This document shows positions 1 to 8,786 of a DNA stretch of 64,000 nt, piece by piece (position 1 is the stretch's first letter; every line of letters starts with the position of its first letter). Source of the DNA: Austwickia chelonae NBRC 105200 (GTDB lineage Bacteria > Actinomycetota > Actinomycetes > Actinomycetales > Dermatophilaceae); assembly GCF_000298175.1 (NCBI RefSeq), contig NZ_BAGZ01000003.1, forward strand, positions 1 through 64,000. The letters are read 5' to 3'. The notes beneath the pieces are model-generated. The model was not told the origin of the DNA. It searched no databases and worked only from the letters and a program-made list of their open reading frames with translations. The translations under genes were made by a program, and so were the position numbers.

Positions 1-631
1 CCACGGCAGCAAGGCTCGACAGCAGAAGGACGACGGACGGCCAGGCCCAACGGGAGGTGACCCGGTCGACGGGTCCCCCCGCGCCAGGCTCGTCCCGGTC
101 GAGGCGCGCCCGTTCGATGAGCGCGGCGATCGCGGCCGCGGAGGCCCCCAACGCGGGCGGGGTCAACCCGGCGTGGACGTCGTCGGCCTCGACGGTGAGC
201 AGGTGACCGCCACCGGCGGTGCGATGCCATGACGTGGCCGCGGCCGGTTCCCCGGGCTGTGCCGGCACGGTGCGCCGCAGGAGGGCGTCCCGTCCGGGGC
301 TGGCCGTCCCGGAGATCGCCCACGAGGAGTATCGGACGGTCCCCGACTCGACGACCAGGGACCACGACGACCGGGCACCGTCCACGCAGGACCAGGGAAG
401 GTGGATGTCACGCAGGATGTTGACGATCCGGACACCGTCCTCACCGACCCGGACGCACGGACGGACGAAGACGACCCAACCCAGAACGGTCAGGGCCACG
501 CTCCAGGTGATCCCGGTGGTCGACCGGTCGATCCACCCCCCGACCATCGCCGTGACGACCGCTAGGGCCACCGCAGCCAGGGTTCCCCCCACCATCAGCT
601 GACCCCATTGGCGAAAATTACGGCATTCCAT
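1..631 (-). CDS. PH-domain membrane protein, 3' end beyond window
   Basis: Read directly from the minus strand: an open frame from ATG at 631 (GAGG about 8 nt upstream) to the window edge, at least 210 codons. Residues 13-55 hold two hydrophobic segments, followed by a beta-rich stretch (RVGEDGVRIVNILRDIHLPW) typical of the small bacterial PH domain found in actinobacterial membrane proteins. Another hydrophobic segment starts near residue 198, just before the edge. The GVR-I-N and LPW pattern is what I recognise from the family; its biochemical role is unknown. It is divergent from the membrane protein/MoxR operon across about 210 bp. The carboxyl end is not in the window. Confidence 0.72.
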   Translation of the reverse strand, partial: MECRNFRQWGQLMVGGTLAAVALAVVTAMVGGWIDRSTTGITWSVALTVLGWVVFVRPCVRVGEDGVRIVNILRDIHLPWSCVDGARSSWSLVVESGTVRYSSWAISGTASPGRDALLRRTVPAQPGEPAAATSWHRTAGGGHLLTVEADDVHAGLTPPALGASAAAIAALIERARLDRDEPGAGGPVDRVTSRWAWPSVVLLLSSLAAV

Positions 632-839
632 GGGTTTACCTCGACTGTCACGAACCGGATGCCATCGAGGATAGTCGGGCCCGATCGTCCGTGCTCTTCA
701 GCGCGCTCCTGAGCCGCCGCCGTCCACCTGGTGGAAAGTTCCCACCTTCATCTGCGAGGACCGCGTTGTGGGGCATGATGGTCTCTGCAGTACCGACAGG
801 CGTTTTCACAGCGGATCACGATGAGTGGGAAGGCAACGC

Positions 840-1925
840 ATGAGCCAGGGGGAGTCACTGGCCGCTCCCGGCCCCCCGTCCGCAGGCCCGACAGGGCCCG
901 TCTACGGCGCCCGGTACGGTGAGCCGGCCTACGAAGCGCAATGGGGGACGTCCGGCACCTTCCCACCCCCGATGGGGTTGTCGGCCACCAGCCAGACCGC
1001 CCCGCCCGGCCCACCGTCGACACCGACCCGGCCGGGCGCTCGCCTGCTGACCTTCCGCCCCGGTGTCGTCACCCTGCGACCGCTGTCGATCAACGACATC
1101 CTCGACGGTGCGATCCGCACCATCCGCCGACGGCCCGGCCTGTTCATCGGCGTCGCCGCCCTGGGCATGGCAGTGGCCACCGTCGTCCGGGCCGTGATCG
1201 ACGTGTCCGCCGGGGTCACGCTCATGGATGCCTCGGGCGGTGCGAGCCGACTGTCGCCCAGCACCGCGGTGAAACCGGTCCTGGCGGTCGTCGTGGCCGG
1301 TCTGCTCGCCGCGCCCACCGCAGACGCCGTCCTGGGGCGGCGCCTGGGCTGGGGGCAGGTCCGAGAAGCCTTGTCAGCGCACCGGTTCTCCCTGTTGAAG
1401 CTCGTCGCGGTGATCGCCGCGATCACCGGTGGCACCACTTTTCTCGCCTGGTTCGCGATGGGCGGACGGGAAGCTCAGCTCAGCAACCTGACCTTCGTGT
1501 TGTGGACGTTGGGATTGGTCCAGTTCCTCCTGCTGATCCCGTTCTCCGCTGCTCCGGCCGTGTCGGTGATCGAGGGCGCAGGACCGGTGCGGGCGCTGCG
1601 CCGCTCCTTCTCCCTGATGCGTGGTTTCCTCGGGCGGGCCTTCCTGATGGTGCTGGTCAGCAAGCTGTTGATCGGCATCATGACGGCTGTGATCGCCGCA
1701 CCGTTGCAGTTGGGGATCTTGGTCCTCTCCCAGACCACCGGTTACCAGCTGATGGAGTCCGCGTGGTCTCCGGCGGTGAACATGTTGATGGACCTGCTCG
1801 CCGGGTCACTGACCCTGCCCTTCGAGGCCGTCGTCTTCGCCCTGTTCTACATCGACCTGCGGGTACGCGGTGAAGGCCTGGACGTTCTGCTGGTCGACGA
1901 GGCCCGACGGGAGGCCGACCGGTGA
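840..1925 (+). CDS. Multi-pass membrane protein, GPDPase membrane-domain-like
   Basis: Predicted 361-residue integral membrane protein. Start ATG 840 is preferred over in-frame GTG 825 because GGGAAGG sits 7-13 nt before 840. The first 75 residues are Pro/Gly/Ala-rich and probably cytoplasmic. They are followed by PLSINDILDGAIRTIRRRPG, the usual opening of actinobacterial proteins annotated as glycerophosphoryl diester phosphodiesterase membrane domain, then about six hydrophobic segments. No phosphodiesterase catalytic domain is present, so an enzymatic role is unlikely. It is the first gene of the operon, and its stop overlaps the next start (GTGA). Its position before DUF4129/DUF4350/MoxR/DUF58 is a recurrent actinobacterial arrangement; function unknown. 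Confidence 0.75.
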   Translation: MSQGESLAAPGPPSAGPTGPVYGARYGEPAYEAQWGTSGTFPPPMGLSATSQTAPPGPPSTPTRPGARLLTFRPGVVTLRPLSINDILDGAIRTIRRRPGLFIGVAALGMAVATVVRAVIDVSAGVTLMDASGGASRLSPSTAVKPVLAVVVAGLLAAPTADAVLGRRLGWGQVREALSAHRFSLLKLVAVIAAITGGTTFLAWFAMGGREAQLSNLTFVLWTLGLVQFLLLIPFSAAPAVSVIEGAGPVRALRRSFSLMRGFLGRAFLMVLVSKLLIGIMTAVIAAPLQLGILVLSQTTGYQLMESAWSPAVNMLMDLLAGSLTLPFEAVVFALFYIDLRVRGEGLDVLLVDEARREADR

Positions 1926-2611
1926 ACCTTCCGCTCTGGTCGGCCCTGGCCATGATCGACCCTTCCCCGGACGAGGCCCGGCGGTGGGCCCAGGAGGAAC
2001 TGGCCAAGCCCGCCTACCAGGAACCCTGGTTGATGCACTTCGCGCGGATGCTCTACACCTGGCTGATCGACCTGCTGAACGAACTCTTCTCCTTCGGGGG
2101 CGGACAGTCACCGGTGCACCCGGTCGTGACGACCCTGGCCGTGCTGCTGGTGGTGGCCACGATCATCGTGCTGTTCGCCCGGACCCGGATGCGGGACAAA
2201 CCCGAAGCCGAGCCGGAACCGGACACCGATCAAGCTGTGCTGCCCTTCGCTCCGCTGAGCGCTGCCGAATATCGCGCCCGAGCACAGTCCGCCCTCGCAG
2301 ACGACCCGAGAACTGCTGCGATGGAGGCCTACCGGGCGATCGCTGCCGGTTTGCAGGAAAGACATGTCGTCGACGTCGATCCGGGGCGTACCGCCAGGGA
2401 GTTCGCGAACGAGGCCGCGACGGCCTACCCGACCTGCGAAGCCGGCTGCGGCAGCGCGGTCACCACCTTCGAGGCAGCCTGTTACGGCGGGCTGGTACCG
2501 GAACGGACGGCGGTGGAGCAGATCTTGACCTTGGAGTCCCGGATGCGGGCGGAGAAACCCGTTCTGCACAGGTCCGACGCTGAGATGACCCCCCTGGGGG
2601 TTCCTCGATGA
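1922..2611 (+). CDS. DUF4129 domain-containing membrane protein
   Basis: 229 residues starting with GTG that overlaps the previous stop by 4 nt. There is one strong transmembrane segment (about residues 65-85, VVTTLAVLLVVATIIVLFA). The C-terminal soluble part, with AAMEAYRAIAAGLQERHVVD and a following EFANEAA, matches the DUF4129 domain, often found at the C terminus of transglutaminase-like membrane proteins. It is translationally coupled to the DUF4350 gene (ATGA overlap). Family function is unknown; co-occurrence with MoxR and DUF58 suggests a membrane assembly or maturation complex, which is inference. Confidence 0.85.
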   Translation: MNLPLWSALAMIDPSPDEARRWAQEELAKPAYQEPWLMHFARMLYTWLIDLLNELFSFGGGQSPVHPVVTTLAVLLVVATIIVLFARTRMRDKPEAEPEPDTDQAVLPFAPLSAAEYRARAQSALADDPRTAAMEAYRAIAAGLQERHVVDVDPGRTAREFANEAATAYPTCEAGCGSAVTTFEAACYGGLVPERTAVEQILTLESRMRAEKPVLHRSDAEMTPLGVPR

Positions 2612-3747
2612 AGTCGATGGGACGCCCGTTGGGTGCGATCGGCATCGTCCTCGCAGTCGTCGCCGCCGCCTTGATCGGCACCTACTGGATATCCGGGGAC
2701 CGGATCGGGCCCGAAGAGGGGAACCTGAACTCCGCGACCGCCAGCGGAGGCGCAGCATTGTCCGCCTTGTTACGCGAACGCGCTCAGGTGGATGTCCGCA
2801 TGGCCCGTACGTCCTCCGAGCTGGGCAATCCCCACGAAGGCACTTTCGTGATCGCCACGGAGAACAAGATCCCCGCCGAAGCCTTGGGGTCGGTCCGCAG
2901 CCATGCCTCCCGGGCGAAAACCCTCGTGCTGATCGCCCCCCACCAGGAGACCCTCGACCTGTTCGCTAGGGACATCAGACCGCTGACGAAGATCGACGGG
3001 GGTTCCTTCAACGCCCGCTGCACGGCCGGATGGATCCGCGCGGCGGACGAGATCGACGGACGGAGCACGCTCTACCTGTCCAACCGAGGCGACGACCAGG
3101 TCTGTTTCAAACAGGTCGGTGGCGGCACGGGCCTGCCCGGTTCCCTGGTGGGCCGGGAGGAGGGGGGACGCAGACTCCTCGTCGTCGGCAACCCGGAGAT
3201 GTTCACCAACAACCGTCTGGACAAGCTCGGGAATGCCGCAGTCGCGCTACGTCTTTTGAGCGGGCACCCTCAGCTGACCTGGTATTCGGGCGTCACGGAG
3301 AAAAGGGCCACCGACGGCGAGCCCGGAGCGGCGGCGACCTGGCATCCACCCTGGTTCCAACCGATGGTCCTGGGCCTGACCGCGACGGTGGTGGTCGGGA
3401 TGTTCTGGCGGGGACGACGCTTCGGACGTCTCGCCCGTGAGCCCCTGCCGGTGGTCGTCCAAGCCGGTGAGACCACTCTGGCCCGGGGCCGGATGTATCG
3501 CCGCGCCCATGAACCCGGCTATGCCGCGACGATCCTCCAGCAGGCAACCTGCCGGCGGCTGGCCGCCACCCTCGCGCTCGCGCCATCGGCCGACCCCGGC
3601 GCAGTGGCGCAGGCCGCTTCCCGAGTCTGTCGGCGCTCCCCCGACGACATCCTGCACACCCTCACCCGTGTTCCCCAGAACGACGCCGATCTGTCGGCTA
3701 TCGCCGGGGCGCTCGCCAGTCTCGAAGGAGAGGTCCGACGCACATGA
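2608..3747 (+). CDS. DUF4350 domain-containing membrane protein
   Basis: 379 residues with ATGA overlaps at both ends. An N-terminal membrane anchor (about residues 9-27) precedes an extracytoplasmic domain whose NLNSATASGGAALSALLRER opening is typical of DUF4350, where the fold resembles a Rossmann/ThuA-type domain. A second transmembrane helix lies near residues 250-268, followed by a cytoplasmic helical tail. The order DUF4350-MoxR-DUF58 matches M. tuberculosis Rv3691-Rv3693 as I remember it. No catalytic motif was recognised. Confidence 0.85.
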   Translation: MKSMGRPLGAIGIVLAVVAAALIGTYWISGDRIGPEEGNLNSATASGGAALSALLRERAQVDVRMARTSSELGNPHEGTFVIATENKIPAEALGSVRSHASRAKTLVLIAPHQETLDLFARDIRPLTKIDGGSFNARCTAGWIRAADEIDGRSTLYLSNRGDDQVCFKQVGGGTGLPGSLVGREEGGRRLLVVGNPEMFTNNRLDKLGNAAVALRLLSGHPQLTWYSGVTEKRATDGEPGAAATWHPPWFQPMVLGLTATVVVGMFWRGRRFGRLAREPLPVVVQAGETTLARGRMYRRAHEPGYAATILQQATCRRLAATLALAPSADPGAVAQAASRVCRRSPDDILHTLTRVPQNDADLSAIAGALASLEGEVRRT

Positions 3748-4877
3748 GCGATCAGTACCCTGGTCCGGCCCAGCCCGAGAATGCTTCCGGCCCGGTGCCC
3801 TCGACGCCGCCGCACCAGCAGCCTCATCCGCACCATCAGCAGCCCTATGTCGAGCAGCAGCATGCCGGGCAGCCTGCACCCGTCGTGGACGCGCCCGCTG
3901 GCTCCGGGGAGCCGGAGGACCCGGCGTCCGCCCGTGCCCGCACCCAGCTGCTGGCCGTGCGGACCGAGGTCGCCAAAGCTGTGGTCGGCCAGGACAGCGC
4001 CGTGATGGGGTTGATCATCGGACTGATCGCCCAGGGACATGTGCTCCTGGAAGGGGTGCCCGGTGTGGCGAAGACCCTGCTGGTGCGTTCGGTGGCGACG
4101 GCTCTGTCCATCGACACCAAGCGGGTCCAGTTCACCCCTGACCTGATGCCCGGTGATATCACCGGTTCACTGGTGTACGACCCGAACACGGCGGAGTTCA
4201 GCTTCCGCCCGGGGCCGGTCTTCACGAACCTCCTCCTGGCCGACGAGATCAACCGGACCCCGCCGAAGACCCAGGCCGCTTTGTTGGAGGCCATGGAGGA
4301 GAAGCAGGTCAGTGTGGACGGACAGTCCCGTCCACTGCCGAAGCCCTTCCTGGTGGCCGCCACCCAGAACCCGGTGGAATACGAGGGCACCTACCCGTTG
4401 CCCGAGGCCCAGCTGGACCGTTTCCTGCTCAAGGTGGAACTGGGGTTGCCGCCGCGGGAGGACGAGGTGGCGGTGCTCTGCCGTCATGCCGGCGGTTTCG
4501 ACCCGCGCGACCTGCAATCGGCAGGTCTGTCGGCGGTGGCTTCCCCGGACGACCTGATCGCTGCCGCGGCTGCGGCGCGCCGGGTGACGGTCTCGCCCGA
4601 TATCGCCGCGTACATCGTCGACATCGCCCGGGCGACCCGGCAGTCACCGTCGCTCTCCTTGGGGGTGAGCCCACGTGGTGCGACAGCTCTGCTGGCGACG
4701 GCACGGGCTTGGGCCTGGTTGAACGGCAGGTCGTTCGTGACTCCTGACGATGTGAAGGCCTTGGCGCATGCCACCTTGGCGCATCGTCTCCGGTTGCGTC
4801 CGGAGGCGGAGCTCGACGGGGTGTCGGTCGCCACGGTGCTGGCTACGGCGGTGGCCTCGGTGCCGGTGCCCCGGTGA
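3744..4877 (+). CDS. MoxR-family AAA+ ATPase
   Basis: 377 residues. A His/Pro/Gln-rich N-terminal extension of about 50 residues precedes the AAA+ core. Walker A is GVPGVAKT (about 104-111); Walker B is [20 protein letters not shown]; sensor-type motifs include [22 protein letters not shown]. The C-terminal lid domain ends at VPVPR. MoxR ATPases act as chaperone-like partners of DUF58/VWA proteins, which fits the next gene. ATGA overlap with DUF4350 shows coupling. The length (family usually about 320-350) is explained by the extension. Confidence 0.95.
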   Translation: MSDQYPGPAQPENASGPVPSTPPHQQPHPHHQQPYVEQQHAGQPAPVVDAPAGSGEPEDPASARARTQLLAVRTEVAKAVVGQDSAVMGLIIGLIAQGHVLLEGVPGVAKTLLVRSVATALSIDTKRVQFTPDLMPGDITGSLVYDPNTAEFSFRPGPVFTNLLLADEINRTPPKTQAALLEAMEEKQVSVDGQSRPLPKPFLVAATQNPVEYEGTYPLPEAQLDRFLLKVELGLPPREDEVAVLCRHAGGFDPRDLQSAGLSAVASPDDLIAAAAAARRVTVSPDIAAYIVDIARATRQSPSLSLGVSPRGATALLATARAWAWLNGRSFVTPDDVKALAHATLAHRLRLRPEAELDGVSVATVLATAVASVPVPR

Positions 4878-4939
4878 GTGCCGAGCGCCGTCTTCTCGGG
4901 TGATCGAAGCGACGATGTGCGGGAAGGCAGGGTGACCAC

Positions 4940-6265
4940 ATGGCGGTGACATGGCGTTTCGTGGTGCTTGTCGCGGCAGGGATGATCCCGCTGATCTGGT
5001 GGCCGGACGCAGCTGTGCTGCGGATCTACTGGGTGGGCGCATTGGCCCTGTTGTTCGTGGATGTGGCGCTGGCTCCGTCGCCGGGGGCCTTGGCCACGCG
5101 GCGTGACGCGGTGCCGCCGGCCCGGGTGGGTGAGACCACGCGTAGCCGGCTGACCTTGACCAATCCGATGCGACGTCGGGTACGTGCTCATGTCCGTGAC
5201 GCCTGGCAGCCGTCGGCCGGTTCGCTGGTGGACCGTCACCGGGTGGAGCTCCATCCGGGGCGTTCGGTCCCGGTGGAGGTGGATCTGGTGCCGTCGAGGC
5301 GGGGTGACCTGTCGACCGACCGGTTCACCGTGCGGGTCTTCGGTCCGCTGGGCCTGGGTGCCCGCCAGCGTTCGTTCGTGGTGCCGGGGGTGCTCCGTGC
5401 GCTGCCGGGTTTCCCCTCGCGCCGTCATCTGCCCGGCCTGTTGGCCCAGTGGCGTCAGTTGGACGGGCGCTCCGCGGTGCGTACGAGGGGACAGGGCACC
5501 GAGTTCGACTCTCTGCGGGATTATGTCGAGGGCGATGATGTGCGGAGCATCGACTGGCGGGCCACGGCGCGGCGCCGCCAGGTCGTGGTACGTACCTGGC
5601 AGCCGGAGCGCGACCGTCACGTGGTGATCGTGGTCGACACCTCGCGGACCAGTGCGGGCCGGATCGGTGACATGCCGCGTTTGGACTCGTCGATGGATGC
5701 GGCCTTGTTGCTCTCCGCGTTGGCCTCCCGCGCCGGAGACCGGGTCGAGGTCATGATGGGTGACCGGGATATCCACAGTCATGTCCGGGCCGATCGGCGG
5801 GGCGACCTGTTGAATCGCCTGGTGAATGCCATGGCTCCGATCGATCCGGCTCTGGTGGAAGCGGACTGGCCGAGAATTGTCGGTGCTGTCTCCGATCGGG
5901 CCCGTCGCCGGGCCCTGGTCGTCCTGGTCACCCCCTTGGAACCGGCCGCGGTCGAGGAGAGCCTGCTACCGGTGCTGCCGGTGCTGACCTCACGCCACCG
6001 GGTGGTGATCGCCTCGGTGCAGGATCCTTCCGTGGAGCGGGCACGGATTCCTCTCGCACCGGACGCCCAGGCCGAGATGACCACCGTCCAACGTTCGGAG
6101 GCTGTCTACGGGGCGGCGGCGGCCGAGCAGACGGCGACCCAGCGGGCTCGTACTGCCGCTGTCCTGCAGAAGCTGGACGTGGCCGTCCTGGACCACGGGC
6201 CGGAAGATCTGCCGCTGGCCTTGTGTCGGCATTACCTGATGTTGAAGTCCCGGGGCCTGCTCTGA
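4940..6265 (+). CDS. DUF58 domain-containing protein (MoxR partner)
   Basis: 441 residues with two N-terminal hydrophobic segments, then a beta-rich domain and the DUF58 signature GTEFDSLRDYVEGDDVRSID-W, followed by VWA-like VIVVDTSR. It lies 62 nt after moxR, probably in the same operon. MoxR-DUF58 pairs are thought to act together in assembly of membrane or exported proteins. The downstream neighbour is convergent, only 34 nt away. Confidence 0.92.
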   Translation: MAVTWRFVVLVAAGMIPLIWWPDAAVLRIYWVGALALLFVDVALAPSPGALATRRDAVPPARVGETTRSRLTLTNPMRRRVRAHVRDAWQPSAGSLVDRHRVELHPGRSVPVEVDLVPSRRGDLSTDRFTVRVFGPLGLGARQRSFVVPGVLRALPGFPSRRHLPGLLAQWRQLDGRSAVRTRGQGTEFDSLRDYVEGDDVRSIDWRATARRRQVVVRTWQPERDRHVVIVVDTSRTSAGRIGDMPRLDSSMDAALLLSALASRAGDRVEVMMGDRDIHSHVRADRRGDLLNRLVNAMAPIDPALVEADWPRIVGAVSDRARRRALVVLVTPLEPAAVEESLLPVLPVLTSRHRVVIASVQDPSVERARIPLAPDAQAEMTTVQRSEAVYGAAAAEQTATQRARTAAVLQKLDVAVLDHGPEDLPLALCRHYLMLKSRGLL

Positions 6266-6299
6266 GTCGTCCTTCCGGGACGCTTCCTCCTCGCCCTGG

Positions 6300-7295
6300 T
6301 CAGTCGCGGACGATACCGACGTAACCCGCCCGGTCGGCGGCCAGGTCCCCGGTCTCCCCCTCGAGACAGGCGCTGCGCCCGGCGGTGTAGACATAGGCCA
6401 GGAAGAGCAGTTCGGCGAGCACCCCGATACCGATCCGTACGGCGGCGGGCAGGCCGGACGGGGTGACGAGACCTTCGATCAGACCGCAGAGGAGCAGGAC
6501 GAGCGCGAGCCCCATCGCCACGGACATCGCGGAGCGGGCTTCTGCGGCGAAGGCTTGCCCCCGGCTACGGGCTCCGGGTTCGATCCAGCTCCAGAAGAGC
6601 CGCAGTCCGACGCCTCCGGCGACGAAGACGCAGGTGAGTTCCAACAATCCGTGCGGGAGGATCAGGCTGTAAAAGACGTCGGCCCGGTCGTATCGGGTCA
6701 TCAGGGCACCGATGACGGCCAGGTTGAAGATGTTCTTCCAGAGCAGACCGATGACCGGGAATCCGAGGACTCCCATGGCGATGCACGAGGCGGCCACATA
6801 GGCGTTGTTGGTCCAGACCCGGAAGGCGAAACTGCTGGCGGCGTTCTCCACGTAGTAGTTGGCGAAGTCGTGCTCCACGAGTTGGCGCACTTCACCGGCG
6901 GTCATCATGCTCTGTTCCGCCTGCGGGTTGTTCAGGAACCACCAGCCGAGGAGAACGGCGACGAGCAGGTTGACCGCCAGGGTCGTCCACCACCAGTAGC
7001 GGATCCGGTAGAGCGTGCCGGGGAAGGTGTGGGTGAAGAACCTCAGGAGGATGCCCCATTCGGATCTACCGGATTTCGCCGAGTGCGCCCGGGTGCGGGA
7101 GAGCAGCCAGGAGAGATAAGCGATCAGCTGGGGGTCGGGCGAGGCCGAACGGACTGCCGACAGGTGAGTGGCGGTGCGCTGGTAGAGGTCGAGCACCTCA
7201 TCCGCTTCTGCGCAGGTCAGATTCCGGTAGTTGATCAGCTGTTCGAGGCGTCGCCATTGCGGTAGATGCGCTGCGACGTAGGCGTCCACGTCCAC
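6300..7295 (-). CDS. Stage II sporulation protein M-like membrane protein
   Basis: 331 residues from GTG 7295 (MDVDAYVAAHLPQWRRL, the usual family opening). GTG 7289 is an alternative with a better-placed GAGG. An N-terminal helical cytoplasmic part is followed by about five to six membrane segments of the SpoIIM family. A longer open frame continues upstream to 8372, but that part is only the antisense of the RDD gene. In actinobacteria, which lack endospore engulfment, this gene typically stands opposite an RDD gene and next to MoxR/DUF58 (Rv3694c in memory). Role unknown. Confidence 0.85.
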   Translation of the reverse strand: MDVDAYVAAHLPQWRRLEQLINYRNLTCAEADEVLDLYQRTATHLSAVRSASPDPQLIAYLSWLLSRTRAHSAKSGRSEWGILLRFFTHTFPGTLYRIRYWWWTTLAVNLLVAVLLGWWFLNNPQAEQSMMTAGEVRQLVEHDFANYYVENAASSFAFRVWTNNAYVAASCIAMGVLGFPVIGLLWKNIFNLAVIGALMTRYDRADVFYSLILPHGLLELTCVFVAGGVGLRLFWSWIEPGARSRGQAFAAEARSAMSVAMGLALVLLLCGLIEGLVTPSGLPAAVRIGIGVLAELLFLAYVYTAGRSACLEGETGDLAADRAGYVGIVRD

Positions 7296-7397
7296 CTCGC
7301 CACTGTACGGTGCCCGATTGCCCGTCCGGTGATACCCCGCCTCGACTGCCGTGGCCGTCTCGGGGACCGGACGGTCTCCGCGGGCTAGGCTGGGTAG

Positions 7398-8330
7398 GTG
7401 ACGACGAGCACCGTGGGAGGACAGGGGCGTCCCGGGCAGGCCGACGACGGGGAGTATCTGCTGACCGGCGAGGCGGTCGCCTTGGATCTGCCGCCGGCGT
7501 CCTTGGGGGTTCGCGCCCTTGCCGGGGTCATCGACATGGTCATCACGTTCTTCGTCATGCCGATCGCCTTGGGAACGGTCTTCACCATCTTCGGTGAGAA
7601 GGTCGACAAGGCCGCCCTGATGGCCATGGTCGTGCCGACGGTCTTCCTGGTCGTCGTGGGGATCCCGACGTTGACGGAGACTTTGACCGGCCGCACCTTG
7701 GCCAAGATGATGCTCGGTCTGCGGACCCTGCGCGACGACGGCGGCCCGATCTCTTTCCGGCACGCCTTCACCCGGCACATGGTCGGTCTGATCGAGCTGT
7801 ACACCCTGCTGGGTTCTCCTGCGCTGGTCAGCGGCCTGTTGAACGGGCGTGCGAAGCGCCTGGGCGATTTCGCGGCAGGCACCTACGTGGTGCGCGACCG
7901 GATGACTTTTCCCTGGCCGACCCCTGCATCGGTGCCCCTGCCCCTGGCGGCTTGGGCCTCCACCGCCGATATCGCGCCTCTGCCCGATCAGTTGTCCCTG
8001 TCGATCCGTGAGCTCCTGCGCCGGGCCCCGCAGATCCGTCCGGAGCCTCGACATCAGTTGGCGCAGCATCTGGCCGCCCAGGCTCTGCGCTATGTCTCTC
8101 CGGGTCCTCCGCTGGGCACGCCGCCCGAGATCTTCCTGGAAGCGGTGTTGGTGGAGCGTGGACGGCGTGACTGGGAACGCCTGCAGCGGGACGAGGAGAT
8201 CCGCCGGAGGTTGACCGGTCGTGGCCTTCCGGTGTTGTCGGAAGAGCGGCTCGTTTCTCCGATGGTTCCTCCACCCGGGCAAGGCGTCTCCGCCGGGTTC
8301 ATTCCACCGGCGGGGATGCCTCGGGGCTGA
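7398..8330 (+). CDS. RDD family membrane protein
   Basis: 310 residues from GTG 7398. The RDD domain spans about residues 20-165: LGVRALAGVIDMVITFF carries the family Arg and Asp, followed by further membrane helices and TLRDDGGPISFRHAFTRH. The remaining roughly 140 residues are a soluble tail with repeated RR..P pattern. No ribosome-binding site is seen; instead TAGGCT lies 6 nt before the start, fitting leaderless transcription. Divergent from SpoIIM, a conserved actinobacterial pairing. Its last 32 nt overlap the convergent cupin gene. Confidence 0.88.
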   Translation: MTTSTVGGQGRPGQADDGEYLLTGEAVALDLPPASLGVRALAGVIDMVITFFVMPIALGTVFTIFGEKVDKAALMAMVVPTVFLVVVGIPTLTETLTGRTLAKMMLGLRTLRDDGGPISFRHAFTRHMVGLIELYTLLGSPALVSGLLNGRAKRLGDFAAGTYVVRDRMTFPWPTPASVPLPLAAWASTADIAPLPDQLSLSIRELLRRAPQIRPEPRHQLAQHLAAQALRYVSPGPPLGTPPEIFLEAVLVERGRRDWERLQRDEEIRRRLTGRGLPVLSEERLVSPMVPPPGQGVSAGFIPPAGMPRG

Positions 8331-8652
8331 AGGCGGGCAGGCAGACCACCATGCAGTCGACGCCGTCGTCACCGCTGACGTAACGAACCCGTTCGCCGGC
8401 GCGGGTGATCAGCGCTTGACCGGCTCTCACCCGGGCCTGTCCTCCGTCGTGGTCGACCAGCATCGTGCCGGTGAGCACCACGGTGATCGCGTCGAGTTCG
8501 GGACGGTGATAGTTCCCGACCCATCCTGCGGGGGCGCCCATCCGGGCGACGGACACGATGTCGTGTCCGGTGGATGACCGGCCGATGTATTCGTCGACGG
8601 TACGACCTTGGCCGGCGGCGATATGCACCGGTTTCTGGATGAGTTCAGGCAC
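8299..8652 (-). CDS. Small cupin-domain protein
   Basis: 117 residues from GTG 8652. One cupin barrel: GNYHRPELDAITVVLTG and later VRAGQALITRAGERVRY match the two cupin motifs, although the usual two-His metal motif is reduced (one His in GNYHRPE). The start lacks a Shine-Dalgarno site, and TACCCT is 6 nt upstream, the same leaderless geometry as the neighbouring RDD gene. Substrate unknown. The 3' end overlaps the convergent RDD gene by 32 nt. Confidence 0.75.
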   Translation of the reverse strand: MPELIQKPVHIAAGQGRTVDEYIGRSSTGHDIVSVARMGAPAGWVGNYHRPELDAITVVLTGTMLVDHDGGQARVRAGQALITRAGERVRYVSGDDGVDCMVVCLPAFSPEASPPVE

Positions 8653-8726
8653 CTACCAAGGGTAATCGGACATTTCTCGGTCGATGAGAGCTGCGGGGGT
8701 ACCAATGTGGTCCGGTCGTGCGACAG

Positions 8727-8781
8727 CTTTCCCGCCGCGTCCTTGCGCCGGGAACGGGCCCGGCAGGACGCGGCGGGAAAG
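8727..8781 (-). terminator. Strong hairpin downstream of deoA
   Basis: A 16-bp perfect stem (8727-8742 with 8766-8781; arm CTTTCCCGCCGCGTCC) enclosing a second GCCGGG/CCCGGC stem. It lies 6 nt past the deoA stop on the minus strand. No T tract, so a structure-driven terminator is inferred. Confidence 0.6.
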
Positions 8782-8786
8782 GGTGC

